Of a stretch of 64,000 nucleotides of DNA, positions 50,658 through 60,476 are shown piece after piece. Position 1 is the first letter of the stretch, and every line of letters starts with the position of its first letter. The position numbers and the translations under genes were made by a program. This stretch comes from an uncultured Marvinbryantia sp. (GTDB lineage: Bacteria > Bacillota > Clostridia > Lachnospirales > Lachnospiraceae), in NCBI RefSeq assembly GCF_905201705.1, contig NZ_CAJKOX010000018.1, positions 12,771 through 76,770 of the forward strand, given 5' to 3'. The notes under the pieces were generated by a model. It was not told the DNA's origin and made no database searches. It worked only from the letters and a program-made list of their open reading frames with translations.

Positions 50658-51533
50658 CTAACTCTCCATTTTACTAACCAGCTTCATATTCAGCGCACTG
50701 AATATAAGCATAACAATCAGCAGCATTATCGCGAGAGCCGATGCATACCCGATATTCAGATTCGTAAAGGCTTCCGTTGTGATCCGGTAAGCAATCAGCG
50801 CCGTATCCTCGCCCGGTCCTCCCGAGGTCATGGCATACACAAGGTCAAACATGGTAAGACGCCACATGGTGAACGGAATACAAAGCGTCACGACATTCTT
50901 TAAAATCAATGGCAATGTAATCTTAAAAAAGCTCTGCACCTTTGTCGCTCCATCCACTCTGGCTGCTTCATATATTTCTCCGGAAATAAACTGCATTCCG
51001 GAAAGTACCAGAATGGCAAAATAAGGCAGGTCTTTCCATAAATCTACCAGAATAACAGCAATTCTTGCCGTGTCCGTATTGACAAGCCAGCTCAGGGAAA
51101 AGTCATCCGCAAACCGCCGGATGACGTCATTAACCAGTCCGTACTTATCATTAAACGCCCACTTCGCCGCCATACCAATCACGACCGTAGGCATTGCCCA
51201 GGGAATCAGAACGATCGTCCGCAAAAAGCGCTGCAGCTTCGTCTTCATATTCAGAATCAGTGCAAGTCCAACTCCGAACACAACATGTCCAATCATCGAT
51301 ACAACCACAAAAATCAAAGTAAATTCAATGGAAGTGATTACTTTTTTATCACTGAATGCGCGAATATAATTCCCAAGTCCTGCAAATTCATTGACTCCCT
51401 TCAGAATCTTAATATCATAAAAGCTGTTTCTCAGCGTACTGAGAAACGGATATACTGTGGTAAATCCCCGGATTAATAACACTGGCAGTATAAAAATCCA
51501 GGCAACCCACATTTTTTGTTTTTTTGCTCCCAT
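50658..51533 (-). CDS. Sugar ABC transporter permease (MalF/UgpA-type)
   Basis: 291 aa with six membrane helices; EAA motif is IYEAARVDGATKVQSFFKIT (about residues 211-230), conserved. Ends 12 bp before the broken permease gene, its expected partner. No ATPase is encoded here; such transporters often share a general MsmX-type ATPase. Confidence 0.92.
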   Translation of the reverse strand: MGAKKQKMWVAWIFILPVLLIRGFTTVYPFLSTLRNSFYDIKILKGVNEFAGLGNYIRAFSDKKVITSIEFTLIFVVVSMIGHVVFGVGLALILNMKTKLQRFLRTIVLIPWAMPTVVIGMAAKWAFNDKYGLVNDVIRRFADDFSLSWLVNTDTARIAVILVDLWKDLPYFAILVLSGMQFISGEIYEAARVDGATKVQSFFKITLPLILKNVVTLCIPFTMWRLTMFDLVYAMTSGGPGEDTALIAYRITTEAFTNLNIGYASALAIMLLIVMLIFSALNMKLVSKMES

Positions 51534-51569
51534 AGCTCCTCCATTCTCCGCAGGACGCGGTTTTTATAA

Positions 51570-51603
51570 AAAGACTGCCGCCTGAACATCTGCGGCAGTC
51601 TTT
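51570..51603 (-). terminator. Attenuating hairpin between binding protein and permease genes
   Basis: A 12-bp perfect stem (AAAGACTGCCGC with GCGGCAGTCTTT) and a T-run on the minus strand lie in the 80-bp gap. They likely lower permease expression relative to the binding protein. Confidence 0.75.
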
Positions 51604-51613
51604 CAAGGCTCTG

Positions 51614-52834
51614 TTACTGATTTGCCTCTACAGCCTCCTGCGCCTGTGCGCAGAAATCATCAAGTGAAATTTCTCCCTGTACATACTGCTGGAACAATGT
51701 TCCCATCTCGGAAATAAACTCCATTGTCTGCGGAAGCATCGGACGTCCGTGTACCTCAAGCTCCTCCGCATATGTTGCATACATTGCTTTCACATCATTG
51801 TCCTCCGGAACGACTGTCTCCGCCACGTCGCTTCTTGCCGGATAACGGTCAAAGCAATTATAACTAGCAGCTTCCCCGTCTTCACTTGCAATCCATTTCA
51901 GGAAGGTATATGCCGCCTCTTTATTTTCGGATGCACTGTTCAGCACGTAGCTCCAGGAATCTGTAAAAATGCTGCCCTTCTCAAAGGTAGGAACCTTATA
52001 CATGTGAATCTTATCATCACCCTTCATACCCGCATCTGCATATTCGCTTCCGGTTCCCCAGTAAAATACTACTCCATAATCACCATCAATGAACTTCTGG
52101 TTCATCTGTTCGTACTTATCTGCAAGCTGATCCAGGCTCGTCCAGCCGTTATCTACCATTTCCTTCATAAATTCCAGCGCCTTCCGGTTGCCCTCATTTG
52201 ACCAGTCATAATAATCTCCGCCAAACATATTGACAAACTGAGCTATTTCATTGAAAACATATGTTTTCTCCCAGGAGCCGCCGTAGCCATAACGTCCTTC
52301 TTTTTCGGATGCTGCCGCCAGAAACGCTTTAAAATCATCCAGGGTATCAATGGATTCGATTCCTACCTCATCCATGATTTCCTGATTTACCCACATGGAC
52401 AGATATCCGCAGTAGCCCGGCACACCCACAATCTGACCATCAGCCGAAGTAATCATATCTTCGATATATCCGACAGCAAAGTTATCCAGAATATCCTCTG
52501 TCATTACTGTATCATTCAGCCCCTCCAGCCAGCCTGTGTTTTTAAAGGCTGTTGACATCTCATCATTAATCTGTATAACATCAACGGATGTATCGCCCGT
52601 TGATAAAATTGTGGTGATTTTCTGCTGACGGGTATCCGTGTCCGTCGGAGCTGCCACTACATTAATATTCAATCCGGTGGCCTCCTCTGCCGCCGCCAGC
52701 CAGGTATCAAAATCCGGGTCTGTCGTTTCAATAGAATACACTGTCAAATCGTACTCTTCCGATGCCTGTGCCGGTATAAGCGCCCCGCACGCCACCGATG
52801 CCATCAATACCGCTCCAACCATTTTTTTGTTCAT
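51614..52834 (-). CDS. Extracellular sugar-binding protein (family 1)
   Basis: 406 aa. The signal region is MNKKMVGAVLMASVACGALI with cleavage near AQA, and it lacks a clear lipobox. The mature chain has the family 1 pattern (YDLTVYSIETTDPDFDTWLA, DGQIVGVPGYCGYLSMWVNQ, FTDSWSYVLNSASENKEAAY, AYTFLKWIASEDGE). It is first in the operon and divergent from the sensor kinase. Substrate unknown; the GH172 gene suggests a furanose-containing oligosaccharide. Confidence 0.9.
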   Translation of the reverse strand: MNKKMVGAVLMASVACGALIPAQASEEYDLTVYSIETTDPDFDTWLAAAEEATGLNINVVAAPTDTDTRQQKITTILSTGDTSVDVIQINDEMSTAFKNTGWLEGLNDTVMTEDILDNFAVGYIEDMITSADGQIVGVPGYCGYLSMWVNQEIMDEVGIESIDTLDDFKAFLAAASEKEGRYGYGGSWEKTYVFNEIAQFVNMFGGDYYDWSNEGNRKALEFMKEMVDNGWTSLDQLADKYEQMNQKFIDGDYGVVFYWGTGSEYADAGMKGDDKIHMYKVPTFEKGSIFTDSWSYVLNSASENKEAAYTFLKWIASEDGEAASYNCFDRYPARSDVAETVVPEDNDVKAMYATYAEELEVHGRPMLPQTMEFISEMGTLFQQYVQGEISLDDFCAQAQEAVEANQ

Positions 52835-53042
52835 AAAAATTACCCTCCTTTTTTTGCGCCCCTGCGCTATTTGTTGTTTCTAAGGATACAGAAAAACAGG
52901 GCAAATTAAAATATATTATTTTTTCAATGATTTATAAGATTTTTTATTTTTGGATATTTTGTTCTATTTTCCCTCCGTTTATTTTAAAATAATATCGCTT
53001 TTAACTGTTATTTTTTTCGATTCCGGGAGGAGATATATCATT

Positions 53043-54767
53043 ATGTCCAAAAAGCTTTTTCACATTAAAAATAAGCTGTCCCACTGTCTGATACGCAACA
53101 GTTTTCCGCAGAAGCTGACCTTTGCTTTTCTGACAGCTACCATTGTGCCGTTGTTTCTGATTAGCGTCATTTTCTACCGGATTAACACGCAAAATTCCTA
53201 TGATAAGGTAATGAACGCCACCTCACTTACCAACAGACAGCTTGTGGACCAGATCGAATCCCGTTTTACCCAGATGAACCAGGTAGCCGCCACACTCCGC
53301 TCGTATATGTATACATATCCCGAAAAGAACGGCTCCATCAGCACAGAACAACTTCAGACCTTTTATACTCTGCGCACAAATATCCAGACCCTGGTATCCG
53401 CTTTTGACTTTGGATATATCTGTATTTTTCTGGATTCCGATTATATTTTTACAAATGAGGGCTTAATGTTCTACAGTCTGGATTCACTCTCCGCTTTTGG
53501 TTTCCGCGCAGGAGCTGCTGGAAAGCAATACAGATTCCGTCTGGCTTTTTGTGGAAAATCAGTCCTATCCCTTTATGCTGAATAAAAAATATACGTCCTT
53601 TAATGCCATTAATTGTGTTCATATGCTGCGCGACGGACTGGACGGCACGCTGCGTTATGTCTTTTTCATCAGTATTAACGCTGATGAATTTACCGAGCTT
53701 CTGACTGCCTTCTACGCCGATTCCGGAATTACCGGATATCTGCTTGACAACAACAGTCAGCTTGTTGCTTTTTCTGGTACAGAAGAAACAAAAACACTTG
53801 TGTGTGACCTTTTTTCAGACAAGCCGGAGCTGCTGCCGCAGATTTCTCCAACCAGCCGGATGCTCTGTACTATATCAACGCCCTCAGCAACGGCTGGACC
53901 TATGTGACAAGGGTATCACAGGATTATTTGAGAGCCAGCGCCTCTGCTTATGTAGGCAGCTTTCTTCTGATTCTCGCCCTGATTGTTCCCTGCATGGTCG
54001 TTTTTATAATTCTTCTGGCAAACAATTTTACGAAGCGGATCACTCTGCTGTCTAATTCCGCAAAACAGGTAAATTTCAGTGAAAATCAGTTTCATGGCTC
54101 CTTCATTGAATATGTAAAAGTTAAGCCCGAAAAAAATTATGACGAAGTGGACAAGCTTGCCATTACTTATAACCGGATGATGCAAACACTGCAGGAAAAC
54201 ATTGATTCGATTATGGTCTGCAACAATATGGGGAAACCGGAGCTTGCAAATAAGCTCATCATGAATCTTACCCGTTTTTACCGCATGACATTGCGCAAAT
54301 CCAATGAACTGATTACAATCCGGGACGAGCTCGAAATCGCCCAGTTATATATGGAGCTTGAATCTATCTGCCGGGGCGGAAATTTTACATGGAGTATCGA
54401 GACAGACGAAGCAATTGAGAATTTTATGATTTGTAAATTTACCCTGCAGCCATTCATTGAAAACAGTATCCATCACGGTATGCAGGGGAGCAGCCAGAAG
54501 CTGCATATTCAAATCGAAATACGCTATGGAGATGATACCATCCTCATTTTTATCCGCGATAACGGAAACGGCATTTCCCCCGACAGGCTTGAAGAGCTGC
54601 GGGAATCTCTGCGTACACGTATTGTGGATACCAGCCGTCACTTTGGCATCTGCAACGTCAACGCCCGGATTTCCAGCGAGCTTTTCGGACATGGCTTCAT
54701 CGAAATCGACAGCGAGTATACGGCAGGAACAACTGTAAAAATTGAATTTCAGCAGATATTGCCCTGA
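53043..54767 (+). pseudogene. YesM-like sensor kinase with two frameshifts
   Basis: The start MSKKLFHIKNKLSHCL follows GGGAGGAG. The first segment (to about 53498) has the first membrane helix and sensor start. One extra base near 53497-53500 moves the frame. The middle part (VSAQELLESNTDSVWLFVEN to about 53840) is read in another frame. A compensating shift near 53841 restores the original frame for the second helix (SFLLILALIVPCMVVFIILL), HAMP-like region and kinase domain with FIENSIHHG and IRDNGNGISP. The expected NPHFLYN box lacks its His: the region reads NIDSIMVCNNMGKPELANKL. Either a pseudogene or assembly errors; the missing His suggests real decay. Confidence 0.75.
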
Positions 54768-54796
54768 AGATTCTCCGGGCAGAAAGGATGTTTTGT

Positions 54797-56398
54797 ATGT
54801 ATATGAATGTTTTATTAGTCGATGATAATTATATCTGCGTAGAAGGTATTATGCACGCCATCTCCTGGGACAGTCCGGGAATCTCTTCTGTACATACCGT
54901 ATACGACGGCGTTTCCGCACTGGATTATCTTAAAAATCACCCTGTGCATATTCTGATTTCCGATATTTCCATGCCAGGTATGAGCGGACTTGCGCTTTCC
55001 GAAAAAGCGCTCGCCCTTAATCCCTCTATTAAAATTATTTTGATCAGCGCCTACGACGAATTTGAATACGCCAGACAGGCTGTGCGTCTGGGCGCCTTTG
55101 ACTATATCGAAAAGCCTGTCAATTACAGTTATCTCACGGAAATTCTCGAAAAGGTAATCGCTGAAATCAAGATGGAAGTAAAAAATCTGGAAATTCTGAA
55201 AAAGAGCCGTCCTGCTATAGCAGAGCAGTTTTTCCGTTCCCTGATCCAGCAGGGAAACCGGGAATCCGCACAGATTCTGGAGCTATATGCCCATTACCTC
55301 GATTTAAAGCTGAACTGCCGTTATTATATCGTTCTGCATATTTCTGCCGCAGATTCCGACCTTCTCAAACAGAAGCTCGGCATTGAAGAATATTGTGTGC
55401 GTTCTATGAATCTGGAGCATTGTGTCCGCAAAATCTGCAGCACATTTACCTTCCACTATGTTCTGAAAGACCTGACCAATTTTATTTGTATTATTGGCGA
55501 AAATATTGCATCCGCACATAAATTCCTGGAGCTGATACAGGCCCGCTTTCAGAAAGCGGCAGAACATTTTTCCAGCCGTCTGGGGGTTGTTATCGGACTT
55601 GGCAATATTACCGACAGCATCTGGGAGCTGAATTCCTCCTATGCAAGTGCCCAGAAAGCGCTGGAATACCGATTTTTCTTTCCAGAGCAGACGTTCCTGG
55701 AGGCGGACGCAATTTCCCGGTACGGCAGTAAAGTTTTGCCTGATGCGGACGTGTCAGAGGAGAATCTTATTCAATGCATATGCAAAAAAGACATGAATGG
55801 TATCACAGACTGGATTCACGCTTTTATCCATTCATTTCCGGGAAACTGTGATTCTAAAATCGTTGTTTATTCCCAGCTATACACGATTGTTGCCCGGTTA
55901 TTAAAATTTTGCTATGAATTAAATATCATGACTCCTGAATTCGAAAAAGAAATTACATTTATTTTTACCAATCCGGATTATTTTAAAACGATTGCCATGA
56001 TTTCCGACTGGCTTCTCAATACATGCCGGGAAATCTGCCAGAGACTTCAGGAATCCGTATCAAAATACCACGAAAGTCTCTGTGAGACCGCTGTAAAATA
56101 TATTTTAAAGAATTACAGCAACAGCGACCTGGGGTTAAATGAAATCGCCGAATCTCTCCAGATTTCCCCTGCATACCTCAGCACCCTCTTTAAACGATGC
56201 CGGAACCAGAATATCAGTACCTTCCTCACTGATACCCGCATAGATGCCGCCTGTCAGCTTCTGCTGAACACCTCGCTGTCCCTGAAGGTTATCAGTACCC
56301 AGGTAGGATATTCGAACCAATACTATTTCAGCTCCTGTTTCAAGAAAAAGACAGGGAAAACTCCCAGTGCCTACAGGGAAGAGTATCAAAAACAATGA
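54797..56398 (+). CDS. YesN-like response regulator with AraC-type DNA-binding domain
   Basis: 533 aa from MYMNVLLVDDNYICVEG; AGAAAGG lies 9 nt upstream of this ATG. The receiver has acidic DD, phospho-acceptor Asp in HILISDISMPGMSG and Lys in DYIEKPVN. The C-terminal 100 residues form AraC-type helix-turn-helix motifs (SLQISPAYLSTLFKRCRNQN, VISTQVGYSNQYYFSSCFKK). The gene is intact although its partner kinase is broken. It is divergent from, and probably controls, the GH172/ABC operon. Confidence 0.92.
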   Translation: MYMNVLLVDDNYICVEGIMHAISWDSPGISSVHTVYDGVSALDYLKNHPVHILISDISMPGMSGLALSEKALALNPSIKIILISAYDEFEYARQAVRLGAFDYIEKPVNYSYLTEILEKVIAEIKMEVKNLEILKKSRPAIAEQFFRSLIQQGNRESAQILELYAHYLDLKLNCRYYIVLHISAADSDLLKQKLGIEEYCVRSMNLEHCVRKICSTFTFHYVLKDLTNFICIIGENIASAHKFLELIQARFQKAAEHFSSRLGVVIGLGNITDSIWELNSSYASAQKALEYRFFFPEQTFLEADAISRYGSKVLPDADVSEENLIQCICKKDMNGITDWIHAFIHSFPGNCDSKIVVYSQLYTIVARLLKFCYELNIMTPEFEKEITFIFTNPDYFKTIAMISDWLLNTCREICQRLQESVSKYHESLCETAVKYILKNYSNSDLGLNEIAESLQISPAYLSTLFKRCRNQNISTFLTDTRIDAACQLLLNTSLSLKVISTQVGYSNQYYFSSCFKKKTGKTPSAYREEYQKQ

Positions 56399-56411
56399 AT
56401 ATCCGCTACCT

Positions 56412-58979
56412 TTATGCATTCTCCTGTCGCTTCATACACACCAGCCGCTGGCTGACGGTATCGGAGTACAGCTCCAGCCCGTCCGTTTTCGCAACGTGGA
56501 TGATGCCGGCATAAGATGTTTCTACGAAGTCTGCAATGCAGTTTTCTTTCTCCAGGACATAGCTTTCGTTGAATATCACATCCTTATCTTTTTCAAAGAC
56601 GGCGGCATAGAATACGCCGGATTCGACAAGGTCCTGGAAGAAGTGGCTTCCGTAGGACAGCTCCGGCATCAGATTGCCCTCCTGGTACGCCACCTCGCAG
56701 ATAGCGCTCATATGACAGATCTCGGTAAAGTGTACGGGCACGCCGAGCGAAGTGGTCGAGGTACCCCAGCGCCCCGGGCCCGCCAGCAATACGTGATGTT
56801 CCTTTAAAATCTGGTTCAGCTTTCCGATGACGCGCGCCACCGTGTAGCGCTCCTGCTCCGGCAGCGCCAGATATGCCTTCGCCTTTACAAAAATCACATA
56901 CTGGATCGGAATGCGCACGTTTCCGCCCATGAAATTTCCGTGCGTCGCAAAGAAGCAGTCCGTTTCTTTTGTAATTTCCGGTATCTCCACGGTCTTTCCC
57001 AGTCCGCGTGTCTGAAGCGGCCGGCACTGCAGCAGATTGATCTTATAATTTCCCTCTTTATCAAAATTTGCCGCAAACTCGATATCCACCGGATAGTCGT
57101 AAACAGTGGAAAGCCGCTTTAAAATACGTCTCATATTGTCCGGAAAATCCGTATATTTCAGCAGTCGGCTGAAATTTAATATGTAAAGATTCCGCGTTTT
57201 TCTGCCCATCTCCTGCAGCCAGCGCATGGTATCAAAATCAAGCGACGAAAACAGATTTTTATTTGTTTTAATATCCATCGCAAGAATCTCGTCCACATCC
57301 TTATGTGTCCACTCGTTCGTGCCGGTATCCAGCAGATCCACATAATGCTGTGAGAATTTCCGCTCGTCGCCGTAAGAAATCAGCGGCGGACGTCCCGGAT
57401 CATCCAGGCAGACAATCCGCGGATAATCACCCTCGATACGGTCTACCGCCCGCGTGCCAAGCCCGAATACCAGGCGCACCATACCGGCATCCATATCGAT
57501 TGACGGATCCCAGACATAAAGATTCGAGGAATTTCCCACACCCGCCACATGCGGGAAGAAGTATTTTCCATAATAATCGCCGGACACGCGCTGGATCAGA
57601 AGCGCCATCTGCTCATCCTTATCCCACAGACCGCGGTTCATACGGTAATTCAGCGCGTCCTCATTCATCGTACTCGCATAAACCTGCTTCACCGCTTTTT
57701 CAAACGCCTCGTAGCGCTCCTCTAAGGTTCCCTGGTTCACACAGAATACGCTGTCGTATTTTCCGGCAAAAGCATTTCCGAAATTATCCTCCTGCAGAGA
57801 GCTGGAGCGCACAATGATCGGCGACTGTCCGAAATGCTCCAGCATCGCCTTGAATTTTTCCACCAGATACTCCGGAAAGCTTCCCGCACGCATCTTTTCC
57901 TGCAGCGGCTTTGCGTATTCATAGTAGCCCTCCTTCGATTTCTGCAGGGTGCGCAGGCGCCAGCAGTCGTTGTGTACAATATAAGTATAGAAAACGTCCG
58001 CTCCCATGTAAAAGGAATCATGGACCTCCAGCAGCCGCGAAAAATTATATTCCGTATCCTTTTCCAGAATTTTGCGCGCAAGGAACATGCCGACTGCTTT
58101 TCCGCCTATGCGCCCGGTGCCAAGCTCGCGCGATTTAACGTCCAGCAGGTCGCGCAATGAGAGATATTCCCGGCACAGGCCCACGATCGGATTGTCCTCC
58201 CCGATAAGCAGCCGCAGAAGAAGCTCCTTTGCCGTATTCTGCTCCTCCACCGAGCCGGAGAGCTTCATGGAAGCCTCCTGGAACACCACGTCCCAATAAT
58301 CTGTGCGGTTCCGGTCCAGGCTAAAATGAGAAAACAGTGCCGCCGTTTCCGAGCTTGACGTGATCGTCTTCGCCGTCTCCCCGGAAATCAGATGCGGCAG
58401 GAACATCGTCTCCGATTTGCGCTGCCAGACCTTTAAGGGATGCAGATAATAATTTCCGCCCACATTATATAAGTCAAGGAGTACCTGCGTGGTATCACGG
58501 ATACGCGAAATCGTGTGCTCCGTGTGCGAATCCCGAATCAACGCAAAATACGCTACCGTATTCAGCTCGTACAGATACGGACAGGTCACACGGAAAAAGT
58601 TTCCGATCATCAGATCTGAATACCAGTATTTCACAAGATCTGTCAGACAGTCGAAAATATAGAACGCATCCACACCGATTTCTTTAATAATATGATGCAC
58701 CTTCATCGCAAAGTGCTCGAAGCCAAGCTCCGCGTGGATCCGGTGCACCTGCACGCCCTCCGTCTCCTGAATGACCGGCTCATGCGCGCCGAAGCGCATA
58801 TAGTGAATCTCGCGCCCGTCCACCTTCGCCTGCTCCAGATATTGCGCTACCACACGCCGGTAGTCCGACACCGCATCCACCTGCCATACCACATTATCGC
58901 CCATGCGCAGCATGTCGATCACGTCATCCATACCCCTGTTTCCCGTGCTCACACGGTCTGCCTCTGTGTAAATCCTCAT
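56412..58979 (-). CDS. PEP/pyruvate-binding domain protein (PPDK_N-like)
   Basis: 855 aa from MRIYTEADRVSTGNRGMDDV; GGTGAAAGGGGG precedes this ATG, while the 65 codons upstream have no ribosome site. The region IIVRSSSLQEDNFGNAFAGK through GLGTRAVDRIEGDYPRIV is the ATP-grasp nucleotide-binding domain of pyruvate phosphate dikinase and PEP synthase. The swivelling phospho-histidine domain and PEP-binding barrel are not evident, so it is not a complete dikinase. The N-terminal 300 residues look like a RecA/KaiC-type fold with no clear Walker motif. Specific reaction unknown. Confidence 0.75.
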   Translation of the reverse strand: MRIYTEADRVSTGNRGMDDVIDMLRMGDNVVWQVDAVSDYRRVVAQYLEQAKVDGREIHYMRFGAHEPVIQETEGVQVHRIHAELGFEHFAMKVHHIIKEIGVDAFYIFDCLTDLVKYWYSDLMIGNFFRVTCPYLYELNTVAYFALIRDSHTEHTISRIRDTTQVLLDLYNVGGNYYLHPLKVWQRKSETMFLPHLISGETAKTITSSSETAALFSHFSLDRNRTDYWDVVFQEASMKLSGSVEEQNTAKELLLRLLIGEDNPIVGLCREYLSLRDLLDVKSRELGTGRIGGKAVGMFLARKILEKDTEYNFSRLLEVHDSFYMGADVFYTYIVHNDCWRLRTLQKSKEGYYEYAKPLQEKMRAGSFPEYLVEKFKAMLEHFGQSPIIVRSSSLQEDNFGNAFAGKYDSVFCVNQGTLEERYEAFEKAVKQVYASTMNEDALNYRMNRGLWDKDEQMALLIQRVSGDYYGKYFFPHVAGVGNSSNLYVWDPSIDMDAGMVRLVFGLGTRAVDRIEGDYPRIVCLDDPGRPPLISYGDERKFSQHYVDLLDTGTNEWTHKDVDEILAMDIKTNKNLFSSLDFDTMRWLQEMGRKTRNLYILNFSRLLKYTDFPDNMRRILKRLSTVYDYPVDIEFAANFDKEGNYKINLLQCRPLQTRGLGKTVEIPEITKETDCFFATHGNFMGGNVRIPIQYVIFVKAKAYLALPEQERYTVARVIGKLNQILKEHHVLLAGPGRWGTSTTSLGVPVHFTEICHMSAICEVAYQEGNLMPELSYGSHFFQDLVESGVFYAAVFEKDKDVIFNESYVLEKENCIADFVETSYAGIIHVAKTDGLELYSDTVSQRLVCMKRQENA

Positions 58980-59004
58980 AAAAATCCCCCTTTCACCTAT
59001 GGGA

Positions 59005-59084
59005 CCTGCCACTGGCAGCTCCCTTCGGATGCATTGCAACCTACAAAACCTGTCATCGGCAGCTTCCTTCGAATGCATCGCAAC
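59005..59084. repeat. Two 36-bp direct repeats in the leader of the PEP/pyruvate-binding gene
   Basis: 59005-59040 and 59049-59084 match at about 30 of 36 bases with a period of 44 bp. Copy 1 contains the near-palindrome CTGCCACTGGCAG. They lie between the upstream terminator and the ribosome site, where a promoter or operator would be expected, but no -10/-35 pair is seen. Confidence 0.75.
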
Positions 59085-59086
59085 GC

Positions 59087-59130
59087 AAAAAGGACCGCGC
59101 AGATCTCCTTTGATCCGCCTGGTCCTTCCT
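59087..59130 (-). terminator. Terminator after yqeY
   Basis: AAGGACC and GGCGGATC arms pair with GATCTGCG and GGTCCTT, then five T on the minus strand. No T-box sequence was found upstream. Confidence 0.75.
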
Positions 59131-59247
59131 GTATATTTTGAGTTGCCCGATAAATGAGCCTCCTCATAGCTCATATTTTATATTACTGATTATCTTGCAA
59201 GCATCATCCTCACTGCTTGCCGGTTCGCAGAAATCCTGCCGCAAATA

Positions 59248-59685
59248 TTATTTGCAAAGCTCCGCAACAACCTGATTGATCACCTTGCCGTCCGCTTTGC
59301 CCTTCAGCTCCGCCATGACCGTTTTCATGATCATTCCCTTGTTCTTCGTCGCAAGCAGATCCGCAAATTTCTCCTGCAGAATCGTCTTCACTTCCTCCGC
59401 GGAAAGCATCTTCGGCGCATAAGCGGAAATTACGTCGTAGCGGAACTGATACTCTGCCTTCAGCTCGGCTCTCTGCTCCGGGCAGGTGTCGATCTGCTCC
59501 TTCACTGTCTTCATTTCCTTTAAGATTACCTGATCTACCATCGACTCCGGTATGTCCTCGCGGCAGCCAGCATCAATGCCCGCCTTTTTCACCGCTGATA
59601 CAAGCGCGGAAATCGCATCCTTGTGCGGCTTATCCTTCGCTTTCATCGCCGCGATCATATCCTTCTGTAACACTGCCAATTCCAT
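59248..59685 (-). CDS. yqeY: YqeY/GatB-domain protein
   Basis: 145 aa from MELAVLQKDMIAAMKAKDKP, with GAGGTG 9 nt upstream. It is an all-helical YqeY protein (DAISALVSAVKKAGIDAGCR, FADLLATKNKGMIMKTVMAE LK), related to the tRNA-binding tail of GatB. Function in bacteria is not settled; a role with tRNA amidation is assumed from homology. Confidence 0.9.
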   Translation of the reverse strand: MELAVLQKDMIAAMKAKDKPHKDAISALVSAVKKAGIDAGCREDIPESMVDQVILKEMKTVKEQIDTCPEQRAELKAEYQFRYDVISAYAPKMLSAEEVKTILQEKFADLLATKNKGMIMKTVMAELKGKADGKVINQVVAELCK

Positions 59686-59738
59686 CTTTTCATACACCTC
59701 TTTCTTTGATTACTGCATCTATTTTACTACGTAACACG

Positions 59739-59815
59739 TTATTTTGCAACGCCAACTCCTGCCGTTCTTCTTATTTTGCGACGCCAGCTCCTGCTGTTCT
59801 TCTTATTTTGCGACG
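59739..59815. repeat. 32-bp tandem repeats between yqeY and the deacylase gene
   Basis: 59739-59770 and 59771-59802 differ at three or four bases, and a third partial unit runs to 59815. They are noncoding and abut the dispersed 71-bp repeat. Confidence 0.85.
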
Positions 59816-59820
59816 TTAAC

Positions 59821-59891
59821 GTTACTGCTCACTCCGTTCACAGTACCCTTCGCAAATCCATTTTAAATTCGCTCCACGAATGGGGCTTGCC
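59821..59891. repeat. 71-bp structured dispersed repeat, copy 2
   Basis: It aligns with 30469-30539 at about 84 percent. The outer GCAAATCC stem is weaker here than in copy 1. It ends at the stop codon region of the deacylase-like gene. Confidence 0.8.
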
Positions 59892-59892
59892 G

Positions 59893-60426
59893 CTACAGCT
59901 TCACCACCGTGTACGTATGATGTACGGCCGGCAGAAATTTCTCCCAGATATCCGCCGCCCTTGCCCTGATGCTGCTTGTGTTAATGCAGGGGTGGAAGCC
60001 CACATATTCATCATGAAAAACGTCCTCGTCTATCAGGAGGCGCACACGATTTTGTGTATCATTCATCAGACCCATGATACTGACAGAGCCGGGCGTGATA
60101 TCAAGAAACTCCTCCATGTGCCCCTCGTCAGCAAAAGAAAGCCGCGCCACGCCAAGCTGCTTACTTAAATCCTTTGTCTTAAACGGCTTCCTTCCGGGCA
60201 TCATCAGCAGATAAAAATCCGTCTGCTGGCGGTTACACAAAAAGAGATTTTTGCAGATCTGGATACCCAGGATTTTATCGACATTGTGACAATCATCGAT
60301 TGACATTGCAGCCGGATGATCCACTCGCTCATATTTGATGCCAAGCGCATCCAGCAGCCGGTACACCGCCATCTCCTTTGGAAGGCGCCCGTCCGTGGGC
60401 GCCTCTGTGTATATGATTCCTTCCAT
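59893..60426 (-). CDS. YbaK/ProX-type prolyl-tRNA deacylase-like protein
   Basis: 177 aa. The YbaK/aminoacyl-tRNA-associated domain is clear: YRLLDALGIKYERVDHPAAM, DKILGIQICKNLFLCNRQQT, GRKPFKTKDLSKQLGVARLS, LMNDTQNRVRLLIDEDV. ProXp-ala-type enzymes hydrolyse mischarged Ala-tRNA(Pro); the Lys in KNLFLC is the conserved active-site residue. It is a stand-alone form with ATG after GGAGTAATGGATT. Confidence 0.88.
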   Translation of the reverse strand: MEGIIYTEAPTDGRLPKEMAVYRLLDALGIKYERVDHPAAMSIDDCHNVDKILGIQICKNLFLCNRQQTDFYLLMMPGRKPFKTKDLSKQLGVARLSFADEGHMEEFLDITPGSVSIMGLMNDTQNRVRLLIDEDVFHDEYVGFHPCINTSSIRARAADIWEKFLPAVHHTYTVVKL

Positions 60427-60476
60427 AATCCATTACTCCTCATATCGCATTGTGTTATGTGACATTTTTCCAGATC

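Noticed and set aside
59087..59247. T-box riboswitch before the PEP/pyruvate-binding gene
   Set aside because: The terminator stem resembles a T-box end, but no GGGTGG-ACCGCG T-box sequence is present upstream.
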